Below, in pieces: positions 19,523 through 28,627 of a DNA stretch of 64,000 bases (the stretch's first letter is position 1; every line of letters begins with the position of its first letter). The stretch comes from Antribacter gilvus (GTDB taxonomy: Bacteria > Actinomycetota > Actinomycetes > Actinomycetales > Cellulomonadaceae). The stretch is taken from assembly GCF_003946865.1 (NCBI RefSeq), contig NZ_QXTH01000001.1, positions 186,001 through 250,000 of the forward strand, in the 5' to 3' direction. Made by a program: the position numbers and the translations under genes. The notes under the pieces are model-generated. The model saw nothing but the letters and a program-made list of their open reading frames with translations. It was not told where the DNA came from and ran no database searches.

Positions 19523-22500
19523 GTGACATCCACGCTCCGATCCCCAGGACGCAGAAGGGCCGTAGCCTCGGCCCTCTCCGCGTCCCTCGCGTTGCCCGCA
19601 GCACTCGTGTTCGCCGTACCGGCCGAGGCCGAGGTGTCATCGGCCGCGGCCGTGATCATCGACGAGGTGTACGGAGGCGGCGGCAACAGCGGCGCCGCCT
19701 TCGCGCAGGACTTCATCGAGCTCTACAACACGACGGACCAGCCGGTCTCGCTCGACGGCTGGTCGGTGCAGTACGCCTCGGCGACCGGCACGTGGGCCAA
19801 CGGCTCGCAGACGAACCTCACGGGCACCATCCCCGCGCACGGCTCGTTCCTGGTCGGCCAGGCCACCGGGAGCAACACGACGCTCCCCGCGCTCCCGACG
19901 CCGGACGCGACGGGCACCATCGCGATGTCCGGCAGCGGGGCCAAGGTCGCGCTCGTCAACGCCACGGCTCGCCTCGGCTGCGCCGGCGTCGCCTGCGCCA
20001 CTGACCCGGCGGTCGCCGACCTCGTCGGCTGGGGTGCCACCGCAAGCTCCTACGCGGGCACCGCACCGGCTCCGGCGACGACCAACGCCACCTCGGTCTC
20101 GCGCACGAACCACGTCAACACGGCGGACAACGCCGCGGACTTCACGGCGGGCACGCCCACCCCGACGAACGCGGGTCCGGGCACGGAGCCCACCCCCAGC
20201 CCGTCGCCGTCCGACCCGAGCCCGTCGCCGACCCCGAGCGACCCGGCCGGCGTCACCCCGATCGCCGAGATCCAGGGCGCGGGCGCTGCCTCCCCGCTGG
20301 CCGGCCGGACCGTCACCACAGAGGGCGTGGTCACCGCCACGTACCCGACCGGTGGCTTCAACGGCTACACCGTCCAGACCGCCGGGACCGGCGGCCCGAT
20401 CGACCCGGCCACGCACACGGCGTCGGACGCCGTCTTCGTGTTCTCGTCCGCCACGGACGACCTGGTCCAGGTCGGTGACCTGGTGCGCGTCACCGGCGCC
20501 GTCTCCGAGTTCCAGGGCCTCACCGAGATCACGGTGACCGCGGCTGCCGGCCTGCAGGTCCTGGGCACGGGCTCCGTGACCCCCGCCGTGCTCCCCTGGC
20601 CCGCCACGGGCGCCGTCCGCGAGTCGCTCGAGTCGATGCTCTACGACGCCGGGGACAGCTGGACGATCTCCAACACCTTCACGGCGAACAACTTCTCCGA
20701 GGTCGGCCTCGCCTTCGGCGACGGCCCGCTGGTGCAGCCCACCGACGTGGCCCGCCCCGGCACGCCGGAGGCCGCCGCGCAGGCCGCGCAGAACGCGGAG
20801 CGCGCGGTCACGCTGGACGACGGCGCGTCGGTCAACTTCCTCTCCTCGGCGAACTCGGGCCTCACCCCGCCCTACATCTCGCTGGCCAGCCCGGTCCGCG
20901 TGGGCGCCTCGGTGGACTTCACCGAGCCCGTGATCGTCGACTACCGGAACAACGCGTGGAAGCTGAACCCCACGCGCCAGGTGACGGCCGACGGTGCCAA
21001 GCCCGCCGTCTTCGAGAACGACCGTCCCGCGGCCCCCGAGGTCGTCGGCGGTGACGTCTCCGTCGCGTCGTTCAACGTGCTGAACTACTTCACCACGCTG
21101 GGCGAGCACCTCACGGGCTGCTCCTCGTACAACGACCGCACCGGTGACCCGGTGACCGTCAACTCCTGCCCGGGCAACGGCCCGCGCGGCGCCTACGAGG
21201 CCGAGGACCTGGCCCGCCAGCAGGCCAAGATCGTCGCGGCGATCAACGGTCTCGACGCCGACGTGGTCGGCCTCCTGGAGATCGAGAACTCGTTCGCGCT
21301 CGGCGAGACGCCGGACGAGGCCACCGCGACGCTGGTCGCCGCGCTCAACGCCGCGGCCGGGTCCGAGAAGTGGGCGTACGTGCCGTCGTCGGCCGACCTG
21401 CCGCCGGCCTCCGAGATGGACGTCATCACCAACGCGATCATCTTCCAGCCGGCCGCCGTGGAGCGCGTCGGTGCGTCCCGTGCGCTGGGCGAGCTCAGCG
21501 GCACCGGCGAGGCGTTCGACAACGCCCGCGAGCCCGTCGGTCAGGCGTTCGCGCCCGTGGGTGGTGGCGAGTCGTTCTTCGTCGCCGTCAACCACTTCAA
21601 GTCGAAGGGCTCGGCGGGTCCGTGGCCGGGCGACGCCGACACGGGCGACGGCCAGGGCTCGTCCAACGAGTCCCGTGTCCGCCAGGCCACCGCGCTGCGC
21701 GACTGGGTCGCGACCGTGACGGAGCCGGCGCAGCCGGTCGCCCTCGTGGGTGACTTCAACGCGTACACGCAGGAGGACCCGATGCAGGTCCTCTACGCCG
21801 CGGGCTACACGAACGCGGCAGCGACCCTGGCCGCAGGCCAGCACTCGTACTCGTTCAGCGGCCAGTCCGGCTCGCTCGACCACGTGCTCCTCAACGGCCC
21901 GGCCATGGCGCTGGCGACCGGCGCGGACGTGTGGGAGATCAACGCCGAGGAGTCCGTCGCGCTGGAGTACAGCCGGTACAACTACCACGGCACGCTCTTC
22001 TACGAGGACGGTCCGTTCCGGTCGTCCGACCACAACCCGGCGATCGTCGGGCTCGACCTCGTCGCGGACCCGATCGAGCTCGACCTGGTCAACATCAACG
22101 ACTTCCACGGTCGTATCGACGCCAACACGGTGAAGTTCGCCGGGACCGTCGAGGGGATCCGGGCCGAGAACCCGGAGGGCACGCTCTTCGTGTCGGCCGG
22201 CGACAACATCGGCGCCTCGCTGTTCGCGTCCGCGCTGCAGCAGGACCAGCCGACCCTCGACGTGCTGGACGCGCTCGGCCTGGCCACCTCCGCGGTGGGC
22301 AACCACGAGTTCGACCAGGGCTTCGCAGACCTCACGGGCCGCGTCGAGGACACCACGGACTTCGACCACCTGGGCGCGAACGTCTACGACGAGTCCACCG
22401 GTGAGCCGGCCCTTCCGGCGTACGAGGTCGTGGAGGCCGACGGCGTCCGGGTCGGCTTCGTCGGTGTCGTCACCCAGGAGACGCCCACGCTGGTGACGCC

Positions 22501-24289
22501 GTCCGGCGTCGCGGGCCTGGAGTTCGGCGACCCCGTCGCCGCCCTCAACCGGGTGACCGGCGAGCTGCTCGACGGCGACCCGGCGAACGGCGAGGCCGAC
22601 GTGGTCATCGCCCTGGTGCACGACGGCGCGAGCGCCGGAACGCCCGACGGCGCCACGCTGGAGGAGGAGATCGCCGCAGGCGGCCCCTTCGCCCGGCTCG
22701 TGACCGAGACGGACGCCCGCGTGTCGGCCATCCTGACCGGCCACACCCACAAGCAGTACGCGTGGGACGCCCCCGTCCCCGGGGTCGAGGGTGCCACCCG
22801 CCCGATCATCCAGACGGGCAACTACGGCGAGTTCCTCGGCCACATCTCGTTCTCCGTCGACCCGCAGACCTTCGCGGTGCTCGACTACACGGTCCAGAAC
22901 GTCGCTCGCACCACCACGGCTGACGCGACCCTGGTCGCGACCTACCCCCGCGTCGCGGAGGTCAAGACGATCGTCGACGCCGCCCTGGCCGAGGCGAACG
23001 TGATCGGTGCCCAGCCCGTGGGTTCCGTGACCGCCGACGTGACGAGCGCCTTCGCCGGCGGCTCGTACGTCAACGGGGTGTGGACGGGTGGGGCGCGGGA
23101 CGACCGCGCCTCCGAGTCCGCGCTCGGCAACCTGGTGGCGAACTCGCTCCGCGACACGCTCGCGGACGAGACGCGCGGCGGCGCCGACCTCGGCGTGGTC
23201 AACCCGGGCGGCCTCCGCAACGAGCTCCGCTTCGCCCCGGACGGCACCATCACGTACGCCGAGGCGAACGCGGTCCTGCCGTTCGTCAACAACCTGTGGA
23301 CCATCACGCTGACCGGTGCGCAGATCGACGAGCTGCTCGAGCAGCAGTGGCAGACGGACGCGGCGGGCAACCGCCCCTCGCGCCCGTACCTGGCGCTCGG
23401 CCTGTCGGACAACGTGTCCTACACGGTCCGCACCGCCGACCCGCTGGCGACGCCCGGCGACAACGTCACGTCGATCTCCATCGACGGCGTGCCGGTCGAC
23501 CCGGCCGCCGAGTACCGCGTGGCGACGTTCTCCTTCCTGATCTCCGGCGGCGACAACTTCCGGGTCTTCACGCAGGGCACGGGGGGCCGCGACTCGGGCC
23601 TCATCGACCGTGACGCCTGGATCGCGTACCTCCGGGGCAACTCGCCGATCACGCCGTCGTTCGCCCGTACGCGGGTCGTCGTCGGCGAGCTCCCCGGTGC
23701 GGTGGAGGCCGGTGCCGCCGTCGAGGTGGGCGTCTCGAGCCTGAACCTGACCTCGCTCGGCTCGCCCGAGAACACCTCGGTGAGCGCGTACCTCGTGCCC
23801 GTCGGAGGCACTGCGGAGCAGGGCACGGCGCTCGGCGACTTCCCGGTGTCGGCGGGCGCGGCCACGGTCGCGGTCACCGTCCCCGAGGGCACCACGGCAG
23901 GCGAGCACACGCTGCTCGTCACAGCCGCCCCGAGCGGCACCACCGTCCGCGTCCCGCTGACGGTGACCGCCCCGGCGTTCCCGGAGTGGGACCGCAGGTC
24001 GGTCTACACGGCGGGTGACCGCGTGACCTACGAGGGCACCGTGTTCGAGGCCCTCTGGTGGACCCGCGGCGCCAGGCCCGGCGCCTCCGCGTGGGGCGCG
24101 TGGGCCGAGGTCGGCGCCACCGTCGAGTGCGCGTCGGGCACCACCACCGCGTGGACCGACTCCTGGATCTACCAGGGCGGCGACACCGTGGCGCACGACG
24201 GCCACCTGTGGACCGCCAGGTGGTACACGCGCAACCAGGAGCCGGGCGCCTCGAAGTGGGGCCCGTGGGAGGACCTCGGCGCCTGCTGA
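19523..24289 (+). CDS. Secreted multidomain nuclease (ExeM/NucH) fused to 5'-nucleotidase and two carbohydrate-binding modules
   Basis: A 1588-residue exported protein. Order: signal peptide (residues 1-33, ALSASLALPAALVFAVPAEA); lamin-tail domain (about 40-200, IIDEVYGGGGNSGAAFAQDF); Ser/Pro linker (about 218-242); OB-like domain (245-345); EEP nuclease (510-850: VASFNVLNYF, LLEIEN, VGDFNAY, SLDHVLLN, SDHNPAIV); metallophosphatase (853-1080: NINDFHGRID, SAGDNIG, VGNHEFDQG, GHTHKQY); 5'-nucleotidase C-terminal domain (1163-1347: NLVANSLRD, NPGGLRNEL); and two ChiC-like carbohydrate-binding modules (from about 1483 and 1533) with Tyr/Trp ladders. Expected role: degrade extracellular DNA and release phosphate and nucleosides while tethered to a polysaccharide. 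GTG 19523 has AAGGAG six bases upstream. Confidence 0.93.
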   Translation: MTSTLRSPGRRRAVASALSASLALPAALVFAVPAEAEVSSAAAVIIDEVYGGGGNSGAAFAQDFIELYNTTDQPVSLDGWSVQYASATGTWANGSQTNLTGTIPAHGSFLVGQATGSNTTLPALPTPDATGTIAMSGSGAKVALVNATARLGCAGVACATDPAVADLVGWGATASSYAGTAPAPATTNATSVSRTNHVNTADNAADFTAGTPTPTNAGPGTEPTPSPSPSDPSPSPTPSDPAGVTPIAEIQGAGAASPLAGRTVTTEGVVTATYPTGGFNGYTVQTAGTGGPIDPATHTASDAVFVFSSATDDLVQVGDLVRVTGAVSEFQGLTEITVTAAAGLQVLGTGSVTPAVLPWPATGAVRESLESMLYDAGDSWTISNTFTANNFSEVGLAFGDGPLVQPTDVARPGTPEAAAQAAQNAERAVTLDDGASVNFLSSANSGLTPPYISLASPVRVGASVDFTEPVIVDYRNNAWKLNPTRQVTADGAKPAVFENDRPAAPEVVGGDVSVASFNVLNYFTTLGEHLTGCSSYNDRTGDPVTVNSCPGNGPRGAYEAEDLARQQAKIVAAINGLDADVVGLLEIENSFALGETPDEATATLVAALNAAAGSEKWAYVPSSADLPPASEMDVITNAIIFQPAAVERVGASRALGELSGTGEAFDNAREPVGQAFAPVGGGESFFVAVNHFKSKGSAGPWPGDADTGDGQGSSNESRVRQATALRDWVATVTEPAQPVALVGDFNAYTQEDPMQVLYAAGYTNAAATLAAGQHSYSFSGQSGSLDHVLLNGPAMALATGADVWEINAEESVALEYSRYNYHGTLFYEDGPFRSSDHNPAIVGLDLVADPIELDLVNINDFHGRIDANTVKFAGTVEGIRAENPEGTLFVSAGDNIGASLFASALQQDQPTLDVLDALGLATSAVGNHEFDQGFADLTGRVEDTTDFDHLGANVYDESTGEPALPAYEVVEADGVRVGFVGVVTQETPTLVTPSGVAGLEFGDPVAALNRVTGELLDGDPANGEADVVIALVHDGASAGTPDGATLEEEIAAGGPFARLVTETDARVSAILTGHTHKQYAWDAPVPGVEGATRPIIQTGNYGEFLGHISFSVDPQTFAVLDYTVQNVARTTTADATLVATYPRVAEVKTIVDAALAEANVIGAQPVGSVTADVTSAFAGGSYVNGVWTGGARDDRASESALGNLVANSLRDTLADETRGGADLGVVNPGGLRNELRFAPDGTITYAEANAVLPFVNNLWTITLTGAQIDELLEQQWQTDAAGNRPSRPYLALGLSDNVSYTVRTADPLATPGDNVTSISIDGVPVDPAAEYRVATFSFLISGGDNFRVFTQGTGGRDSGLIDRDAWIAYLRGNSPITPSFARTRVVVGELPGAVEAGAAVEVGVSSLNLTSLGSPENTSVSAYLVPVGGTAEQGTALGDFPVSAGAATVAVTVPEGTTAGEHTLLVTAAPSGTTVRVPLTVTAPAFPEWDRRSVYTAGDRVTYEGTVFEALWWTRGARPGASAWGAWAEVGATVECASGTTTAWTDSWIYQGGDTVAHDGHLWTARWYTRNQEPGASKWGPWEDLGAC

Positions 24290-24306
24290 GCCCCTCCTGA
24301 AGACGG

Positions 24307-24356
24307 CCGACGCCGGGCTGTGACCTTCCGTACGGAGGGTGACAGCCCGGCGTCGG
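24307..24356 (+). terminator. Hairpin terminator after the nuclease/nucleotidase gene
   Basis: A 15-bp perfect stem (24307-24321 with 24342-24356) whose 20-base apex can pair further (CCTTCCGTACGGAGGG). It begins 18 bases after the stop codon. Confidence 0.85.
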
Positions 24357-24372
24357 GCATATCTGGCGAAGG

Positions 24373-24378
24373 TAGGCT
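24373..24378 (+). promoter_or_regulatory. -10 box of a probable leaderless gene
   Basis: TAGGCT, six bases before GTG 24385. Confidence 0.45.
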
Positions 24379-24384
24379 GGGCGG

Positions 24385-24699
24385 GTGAGCGAGACGCAGG
24401 AGAACCCCACCCCCGCCCCGGCAGACGGGAAGGACGACGTCGAGCTCCGGTCCGTGATCGACCCGGGGAGCGTGCGCCGGGCGCCCCGCTACAAGGCGTT
24501 CTTCTGGACCGGTGCGCTGGCCGGGCTCCTGATCGGCGTCGGCCTGTCGCTCTACCTGGTCGGCACCGACGCGGCCGAGGGCATGATGAAGCCCGGCGTC
24601 TACGTGACCGTCCTCACGCTGTTCGTCACCATGGTGACGACCCTGGTCGCGGGCCTGGTGGCCGTCGTCGTGGACAAGCGGAGCCTTCGCCGTCGTTGA
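24385..24699 (+). CDS. Small conserved membrane protein, two helices
   Basis: A 104-residue protein: a charged 40-residue N-terminus (ENPTPAPADGKDDVELRSVI), helix 1 (FFWTGALAGLLIGVGLSLYL), a short loop with DAAEGMMKPG, and helix 2 (VTVLTLFVTMVTTLVAGLVA) ending VDKRSLRRR. Proteins of this shape are commonly encoded just before purF in actinobacteria, but their function is unknown to me. GTG start with TAGGCT at leaderless distance; 18 bases separate it from purF, which has its own -10 sequence. Confidence 0.75.
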   Translation: MSETQENPTPAPADGKDDVELRSVIDPGSVRRAPRYKAFFWTGALAGLLIGVGLSLYLVGTDAAEGMMKPGVYVTVLTLFVTMVTTLVAGLVAVVVDKRSLRRR

Positions 24700-24705
24700 T
24701 CGTGG

Positions 24706-24711
24706 GATAAT
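24706..24711 (+). promoter_or_regulatory. -10 box of purF (probably leaderless)
   Basis: GATAAT, close to the TATAAT consensus, ends six bases before ATG 24718. A transcript beginning at the ATG is expected. Confidence 0.5.
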
Positions 24712-24717
24712 CGGACC

Positions 24718-26265
24718 ATGCCCCCCCGCGGAGACGGCCGCCTCAACCACGATCTGATGCCCGGCGAGAAGGGGCCGCAGGACGCCTGCGGCGTCTTCGG
24801 AGTCTGGGCCCCCGGCGAGGAGGTCGCGAAGCTCGCGTACTTCGGCCTCTACGCCCTTCAGCACCGCGGACAGGAGTCCGCCGGCATCGCCACGAGCAAC
24901 GGCGAGCAGATCCTCGTCTACAAGGACATGGGCCTCGTGTCCCAGGTCTTCGACGAGACGGCGCTGAACGCCCTCACGGGTCACATCGCCGTCGGCCACT
25001 GCCGCTACTCCACCACCGGTGGCGTGACCTGGGAGAACGCGCAGCCCACGCTGGGCGCCACGACTTCCGGGACCGTCGCGCTGGGTCACAACGGCAACCT
25101 CACGAACTCCGCCGAGCTCGTGAACCTCGTCGCCGAGCGGTACGGCGCGCAGCGCCGCGGCGAGCTCGCCCGTGGCAACACCACCGACACGGCACTCATC
25201 ACCGCCCTCCTGGCCGGCGACGCCGACCGCACCCTGGAGGCGACGGCGCTGGAGGTCCTGCCGCGCCTGCGCGGCGCCTTCTCCCTCGTCTTCATGGACG
25301 AGCGCACCCTCTACGCGGCGCGCGACCCGCAGGGTGTGCGTCCCCTGGTGCTGGGCCGCCTCGAGCGCGGCTGGGTCGTCGCCTCCGAGACGCCGGCCCT
25401 GGACATCGTGGGCGCGTCCTTCGTGCGCGAGGTCGAGCCGGGTGAGCTCATCGCCATCGACGCCGACGGGCTGCGGTCGACCCGGTTCGCGCCGGTCGAG
25501 CGGGCAGGCTGCGTCTTCGAGTACGTCTATCTGGCCCGCCCGGACACGTCGATCAACGGCCGGTCGGTGCACACGGCGCGCGTCGAGATGGGCCGCCAGC
25601 TGGCCCGCGAGCACGCCGTCGAGGCGGACCTGGTGATCCCCGTCCCCGAGTCGGGCACGCCCGCCGCCGTCGGCTACGCCGCCGAGTCGGGGATCCCGTT
25701 CGGCCAGGGCCTGACGAAGAACGCGTACGTGGGCCGCACGTTCATCCAGCCGTCGGACACGCTCCGACAGCTCGGCATCCGCCTCAAGCTCAACCCGCTG
25801 CGCGAGGTCATCAAGGGCAAGCGCCTGGTCGTCGTGGACGACTCGATCGTGCGCGGCAACACCCAGCGGGCCCTCATCCGCATGCTGCGCGAGGCGGGGG
25901 CCGCCGAGGTCCACGTCCGCATCTCGTCGCCGCCCGTGAAGTGGCCGTGCTTCTACGGCATCGACTTCGCGTCGCGCGCCGAGCTCATCGCCAACGGCCT
26001 CGCCGTCGAGGAGATCGGTCAGTCGCTGGGCGCGGACTCGCTCGGCTACATCTCCGCCGAGGGCATGATCGCCGCCACGGAGCAGCCGGCCTCGCAGCTG
26101 TGCACCGCCTGCTTCACCGGCAAGTACCCCATCGAGCTGCCCCCGGACGACCAGCTGGGCAAGCACCTCCTGGAGCAGGCCGAGCTGCCGCTCGGTGCGC
26201 CCGAGGACGGCCTGCACCGCATCGCAGTGACCGCAGGCGGCGGCACCGCCCTCGACCACCCCTGA
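24718..26265 (+). CDS. purF: Amidophosphoribosyltransferase PurF
   Basis: A 515-residue enzyme for the first committed step of purine synthesis (PRPP + Gln to phosphoribosylamine). A short propeptide precedes the N-terminal nucleophile Cys 24 (QDACGVFGV). The glutaminase domain continues with LQHRGQESAGIA, GHCRYSTTGG and LGHNGNLTN; the phosphoribosyltransferase domain has the PRPP loop LVVVDDSIVRGNTQRALI and ISSPPVKWPCFYGIDFA. The latter supplies cysteines that in related enzymes can hold an Fe-S cluster, with CTACFTGKYP near the C-terminus. It forms an operon with purM 25 bases downstream. Confidence 0.97.
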   Translation: MPPRGDGRLNHDLMPGEKGPQDACGVFGVWAPGEEVAKLAYFGLYALQHRGQESAGIATSNGEQILVYKDMGLVSQVFDETALNALTGHIAVGHCRYSTTGGVTWENAQPTLGATTSGTVALGHNGNLTNSAELVNLVAERYGAQRRGELARGNTTDTALITALLAGDADRTLEATALEVLPRLRGAFSLVFMDERTLYAARDPQGVRPLVLGRLERGWVVASETPALDIVGASFVREVEPGELIAIDADGLRSTRFAPVERAGCVFEYVYLARPDTSINGRSVHTARVEMGRQLAREHAVEADLVIPVPESGTPAAVGYAAESGIPFGQGLTKNAYVGRTFIQPSDTLRQLGIRLKLNPLREVIKGKRLVVVDDSIVRGNTQRALIRMLREAGAAEVHVRISSPPVKWPCFYGIDFASRAELIANGLAVEEIGQSLGADSLGYISAEGMIAATEQPASQLCTACFTGKYPIELPPDDQLGKHLLEQAELPLGAPEDGLHRIAVTAGGGTALDHP

Positions 26266-26290
26266 ACCGAACCACCCCCGGGAGCACCAC

Positions 26291-27397
26291 GTGACATCTG
26301 AAGGACTGACGTATGCCGCCGCCGGGGTGGACACCGAGGCGGGTGACAAGGCCGTCGAGCTCATGAAGGACGCGGTCCGGCGCACCCACGGCCCGGCCGT
26401 GCTCGGCGGGGTGGGCGGGTTCGCCGGCCTCTACGACCTGTCGGCGTTCAAGGACTACCGCGCGCCGCTGCTCGCCACGTCGACCGACGGAGTGGGCACC
26501 AAGGTGGCGATCGCGCAGGCTCTCGACATCCACGACACCATCGGGTTCGACCTCGTCGGCATGGTGGTGGACGACATCGTCGTGGTGGGCGCCAAGCCCC
26601 TCTTCATGACGGACTACATCGCCACGGGCAAGGTGGTCCCCGAGCGCATCGCGGACATCGTGCGCGGCATCGCCCAGGCCTGCGAGGTGGCGGGCACCGC
26701 CCTGGTGGGCGGCGAGACGGCCGAGCACCCGGGGCTCCTGGCCCCGGACGAGTACGACGTCGCCGGCGCGGCCACGGGCATCGTCGAGGCCGACGCGGTG
26801 CTCGGCCCGGACCGCGTGCGCGCGGGGGACGTGCTGATCGCCATGGCGTCGTCCGGCCTGCACTCGAACGGGTACTCGCTGGTGCGGGCGGTGGTGAAGC
26901 ACGCGGGATGGAAGCTGGAGCGCCATGTCGACGACTTCGGCCGCACGCTGGGCGAGGAGCTGCTCGAGCCCACGCGCGTCTACGCGTCGGACGTCCTGGC
27001 TCTCGCAGCCGACCCGGCAGCGCAGGTCCACGCCTTCACGCACGTCACCGGCGGCGGCCTGGCCGCCAACCTGGCGCGTGTGCTGCCCACAGGGCTGGTC
27101 GCGACGGTCGAGCGAGGGAGCTGGGCGGTCCCGCCTGTGTTCCGGGTGGTCCGTGAGCTGGGCGGCGTCCCGCGGGGCGACCTGGAGAACACGCTCAACC
27201 TCGGTGTCGGCATGGTCGCCGTGGTGGGGCAGGACGGTGCCGACGCCGCGCTGGCGCGTCTGGCCGGGCTGGGGGTGCCCGCGTGGGTGCTCGGTGCCGT
27301 CGACGTCCTGGACGCCGACACGGCCGGCGTCGAGCTCGTGGCGGGCACCAAGGGGGTCGACGGCGGCGCCGTCCACCTCGTCGGCGACTACCGCTGA
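26291..27397 (+). CDS. purM: Phosphoribosylformylglycinamidine cyclo-ligase PurM (AIR synthetase)
   Basis: A 368-residue enzyme that closes FGAM to AIR with ATP, step 5 of purine synthesis. Motifs: LTYAAAGVDTEAGDKAVELM at the start, GGFAGLYDL, TSTDGVGTKV (substrate/ATP site), DDIVVVGAKPLFMTDYIATG, ALVGGETAEHPG, SSGLHSNGYSLVR and HVTGGGLAANLARVLP. Start is GTG 26291 with GGGAGC upstream. A perfect hairpin follows the stop. Confidence 0.97.
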   Translation: MTSEGLTYAAAGVDTEAGDKAVELMKDAVRRTHGPAVLGGVGGFAGLYDLSAFKDYRAPLLATSTDGVGTKVAIAQALDIHDTIGFDLVGMVVDDIVVVGAKPLFMTDYIATGKVVPERIADIVRGIAQACEVAGTALVGGETAEHPGLLAPDEYDVAGAATGIVEADAVLGPDRVRAGDVLIAMASSGLHSNGYSLVRAVVKHAGWKLERHVDDFGRTLGEELLEPTRVYASDVLALAADPAAQVHAFTHVTGGGLAANLARVLPTGLVATVERGSWAVPPVFRVVRELGGVPRGDLENTLNLGVGMVAVVGQDGADAALARLAGLGVPAWVLGAVDVLDADTAGVELVAGTKGVDGGAVHLVGDYR

Positions 27398-27423
27398 CGG
27401 CGGACTACCCCTGGCAACACAGA

Positions 27424-27463
27424 CACGGGTGGCCGCCCCGCGTGAGCGGGGCGGCCACCCGTG
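27424..27463. terminator. Bidirectional hairpin terminator, purM / DUF3073
   Basis: An 18-bp perfect stem with a GTGA loop between the purM stop and the stop of the convergent DUF3073 gene; it could serve both strands. Confidence 0.85.
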
Positions 27464-27536
27464 CTGACCTGACTATCGAACCCTCAGTCGGAAGACCGAA
27501 CGAGAGCAGCCTCGGTGATTGGAAGCCGGGAGCGCC

Positions 27537-27749
27537 TCAGCGCTCGTCGTCGACGTCCGCCCAGTCGCGATAGCGGTTGTCGTACTCGTCGTCCTCCTGG
27601 ACGGCGAATCGCGACTCCGTCGCTACGTCTGTACGCGGCTGCCCTCCGCCGAGCTCCTGCTCGAGGGCGTGGTAGTTGGTCTCGGGGCTGTAGTACTTCA
27701 GCTCGCGAGCAACCTTGGTCTGCTTTGCCTTCTGACGGCCGCGGCCCAT
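27537..27749 (-). CDS. DUF3073 family small protein
   Basis: A 70-residue protein with the fixed N-terminus MGRGRQKAKQTKVARELKYY of the family, then SPETNYHALEQEL, and an acidic tail (EDDEYDNRYRDWADVDDE). The charge layout (basic start, acidic end) is typical. The family is conserved across actinobacteria, usually adjacent to purM and bldC as here, and has no assigned function. It is transcribed away from bldC. Confidence 0.9.
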   Translation of the reverse strand: MGRGRQKAKQTKVARELKYYSPETNYHALEQELGGGQPRTDVATESRFAVQEDDEYDNRYRDWADVDDER

Positions 27750-28363
27750 GGCTCCGACCCCCTCAACGTAGGAGCGGGGCGGTGACGCACCTAGACGCCC
27801 GGCCCCGACGTGTGTTTCGTCTGTTCAGGTTCCAACGATACATGCTCGCACGCCATTCCCTCCAGTCCGGACGTGGTATTCGTCCGGTCCGCCGTGGATG
27901 TTCGGCGCGCGCCACACGGGGCGGATGACGCCCGTGCGCCGATCATCATAGCCGAAGAGTGGCGTAAGCATGACCTGAGCATGACTTGCCCGAATTGGCC
28001 GCCTGGGGTGCCGGAAGGGTCCGGATCGGCCGGGATACGGGTCTCGCAGCGGCACCGGAGGCCCTCGCCGACCCTCGGAAGCGGTCCGCCGCCGTCGGCG
28101 CGTGCAGGGTGCCGAAGAGGCCGAGTCGCGATCCGTACCCTTCGCGAGGGTCGCGAAGGCCGTCACGGATGTGAGTATCGTCTCGTGCCGAGGTGTCCTG
28201 GACACTCCCAATCCTGGTCAGCGTGGCGCGAAGGTAACGACTCGGGTATTTATCCGTGTCCCCAAGTCGCCTAAATCCTGTTTGCTGCTAACAATGGTGA
28301 GAGAGCGGGAGCCGTCAACGCTTGACACTGTCAGGCCGGACCCGTTCCGGAGGAGGTGCAGGG
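27750..28363. other. 614-base intergenic region upstream of bldC
   Basis: No ORF here has convincing coding character on either strand; those open are low-complexity Arg/Ser/Pro frames. The right third (28195-28300) is AT-richer than the surroundings (TATTTATCC, AAATCCTGTTTGCTGC), and TTGACA occurs at 28323-28328. Long upstream regions with multiple promoters are usual for bldC orthologues, so regulatory function is the best reading. I could not place a specific promoter or small RNA. Confidence 0.4.
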
Positions 28364-28573
28364 ATGTCCATCCACGGAGAATCCGAGGTCCTGCTCACGC
28401 CTGCCGAGGTAGCGAGCTTGTTCCGAGTCGATCCCAAAACGGTCACGCGTTGGGCAAAGGCTGGAAAGCTCTCGTCAATCCGCACTCTCGGTGGACACCG
28501 CCGGTACAAGGAGTCCGAGGTCCGAGCTCTGCTCGGTGCAGCGGCCGAGAGTGCCGACGACGCCGAGAAGTAG
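28364..28573 (+). CDS. bldC: BldC-type MerR-family DNA-binding regulator
   Basis: A 69-residue protein that is almost only a winged helix-turn-helix: LLTPAEVASLFRVDPKTVTR, WAKAGKLSSIRTLGGHRRY, then KESEVRALLG. It lacks the dimerisation and effector domain of ordinary MerR proteins, as does Streptomyces BldC (68 residues), which binds direct repeats cooperatively and controls the onset of development. ATG 28364 follows a strong GGAGGAGG ribosome-binding site; the frame is open 14 codons further upstream but without a better start. Neighbours purM and DUF3073 reproduce the conserved actinobacterial order. Confidence 0.92.
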   Translation: MSIHGESEVLLTPAEVASLFRVDPKTVTRWAKAGKLSSIRTLGGHRRYKESEVRALLGAAAESADDAEK

Positions 28574-28627
28574 CCGGCGGTCGCTGGCAGGTAGAGGAGC
28601 AACGGCGCGCCGGGTGCTGTCCCCAGC

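Noticed and set aside
19637-24205. A 1522-codon open frame on the minus strand
   Set aside because: It lies wholly antisense to the secreted nuclease gene and has Arg/Val/Gly/Asp-biased composition typical of reverse-frame shadows in GC-rich DNA; no domain is visible.
27825-28211. Small minus-strand ORF between DUF3073 and bldC
   Set aside because: Arg/Pro-rich, no ribosome-binding site, overlaps equally open frames on the other strand; no coding bias.
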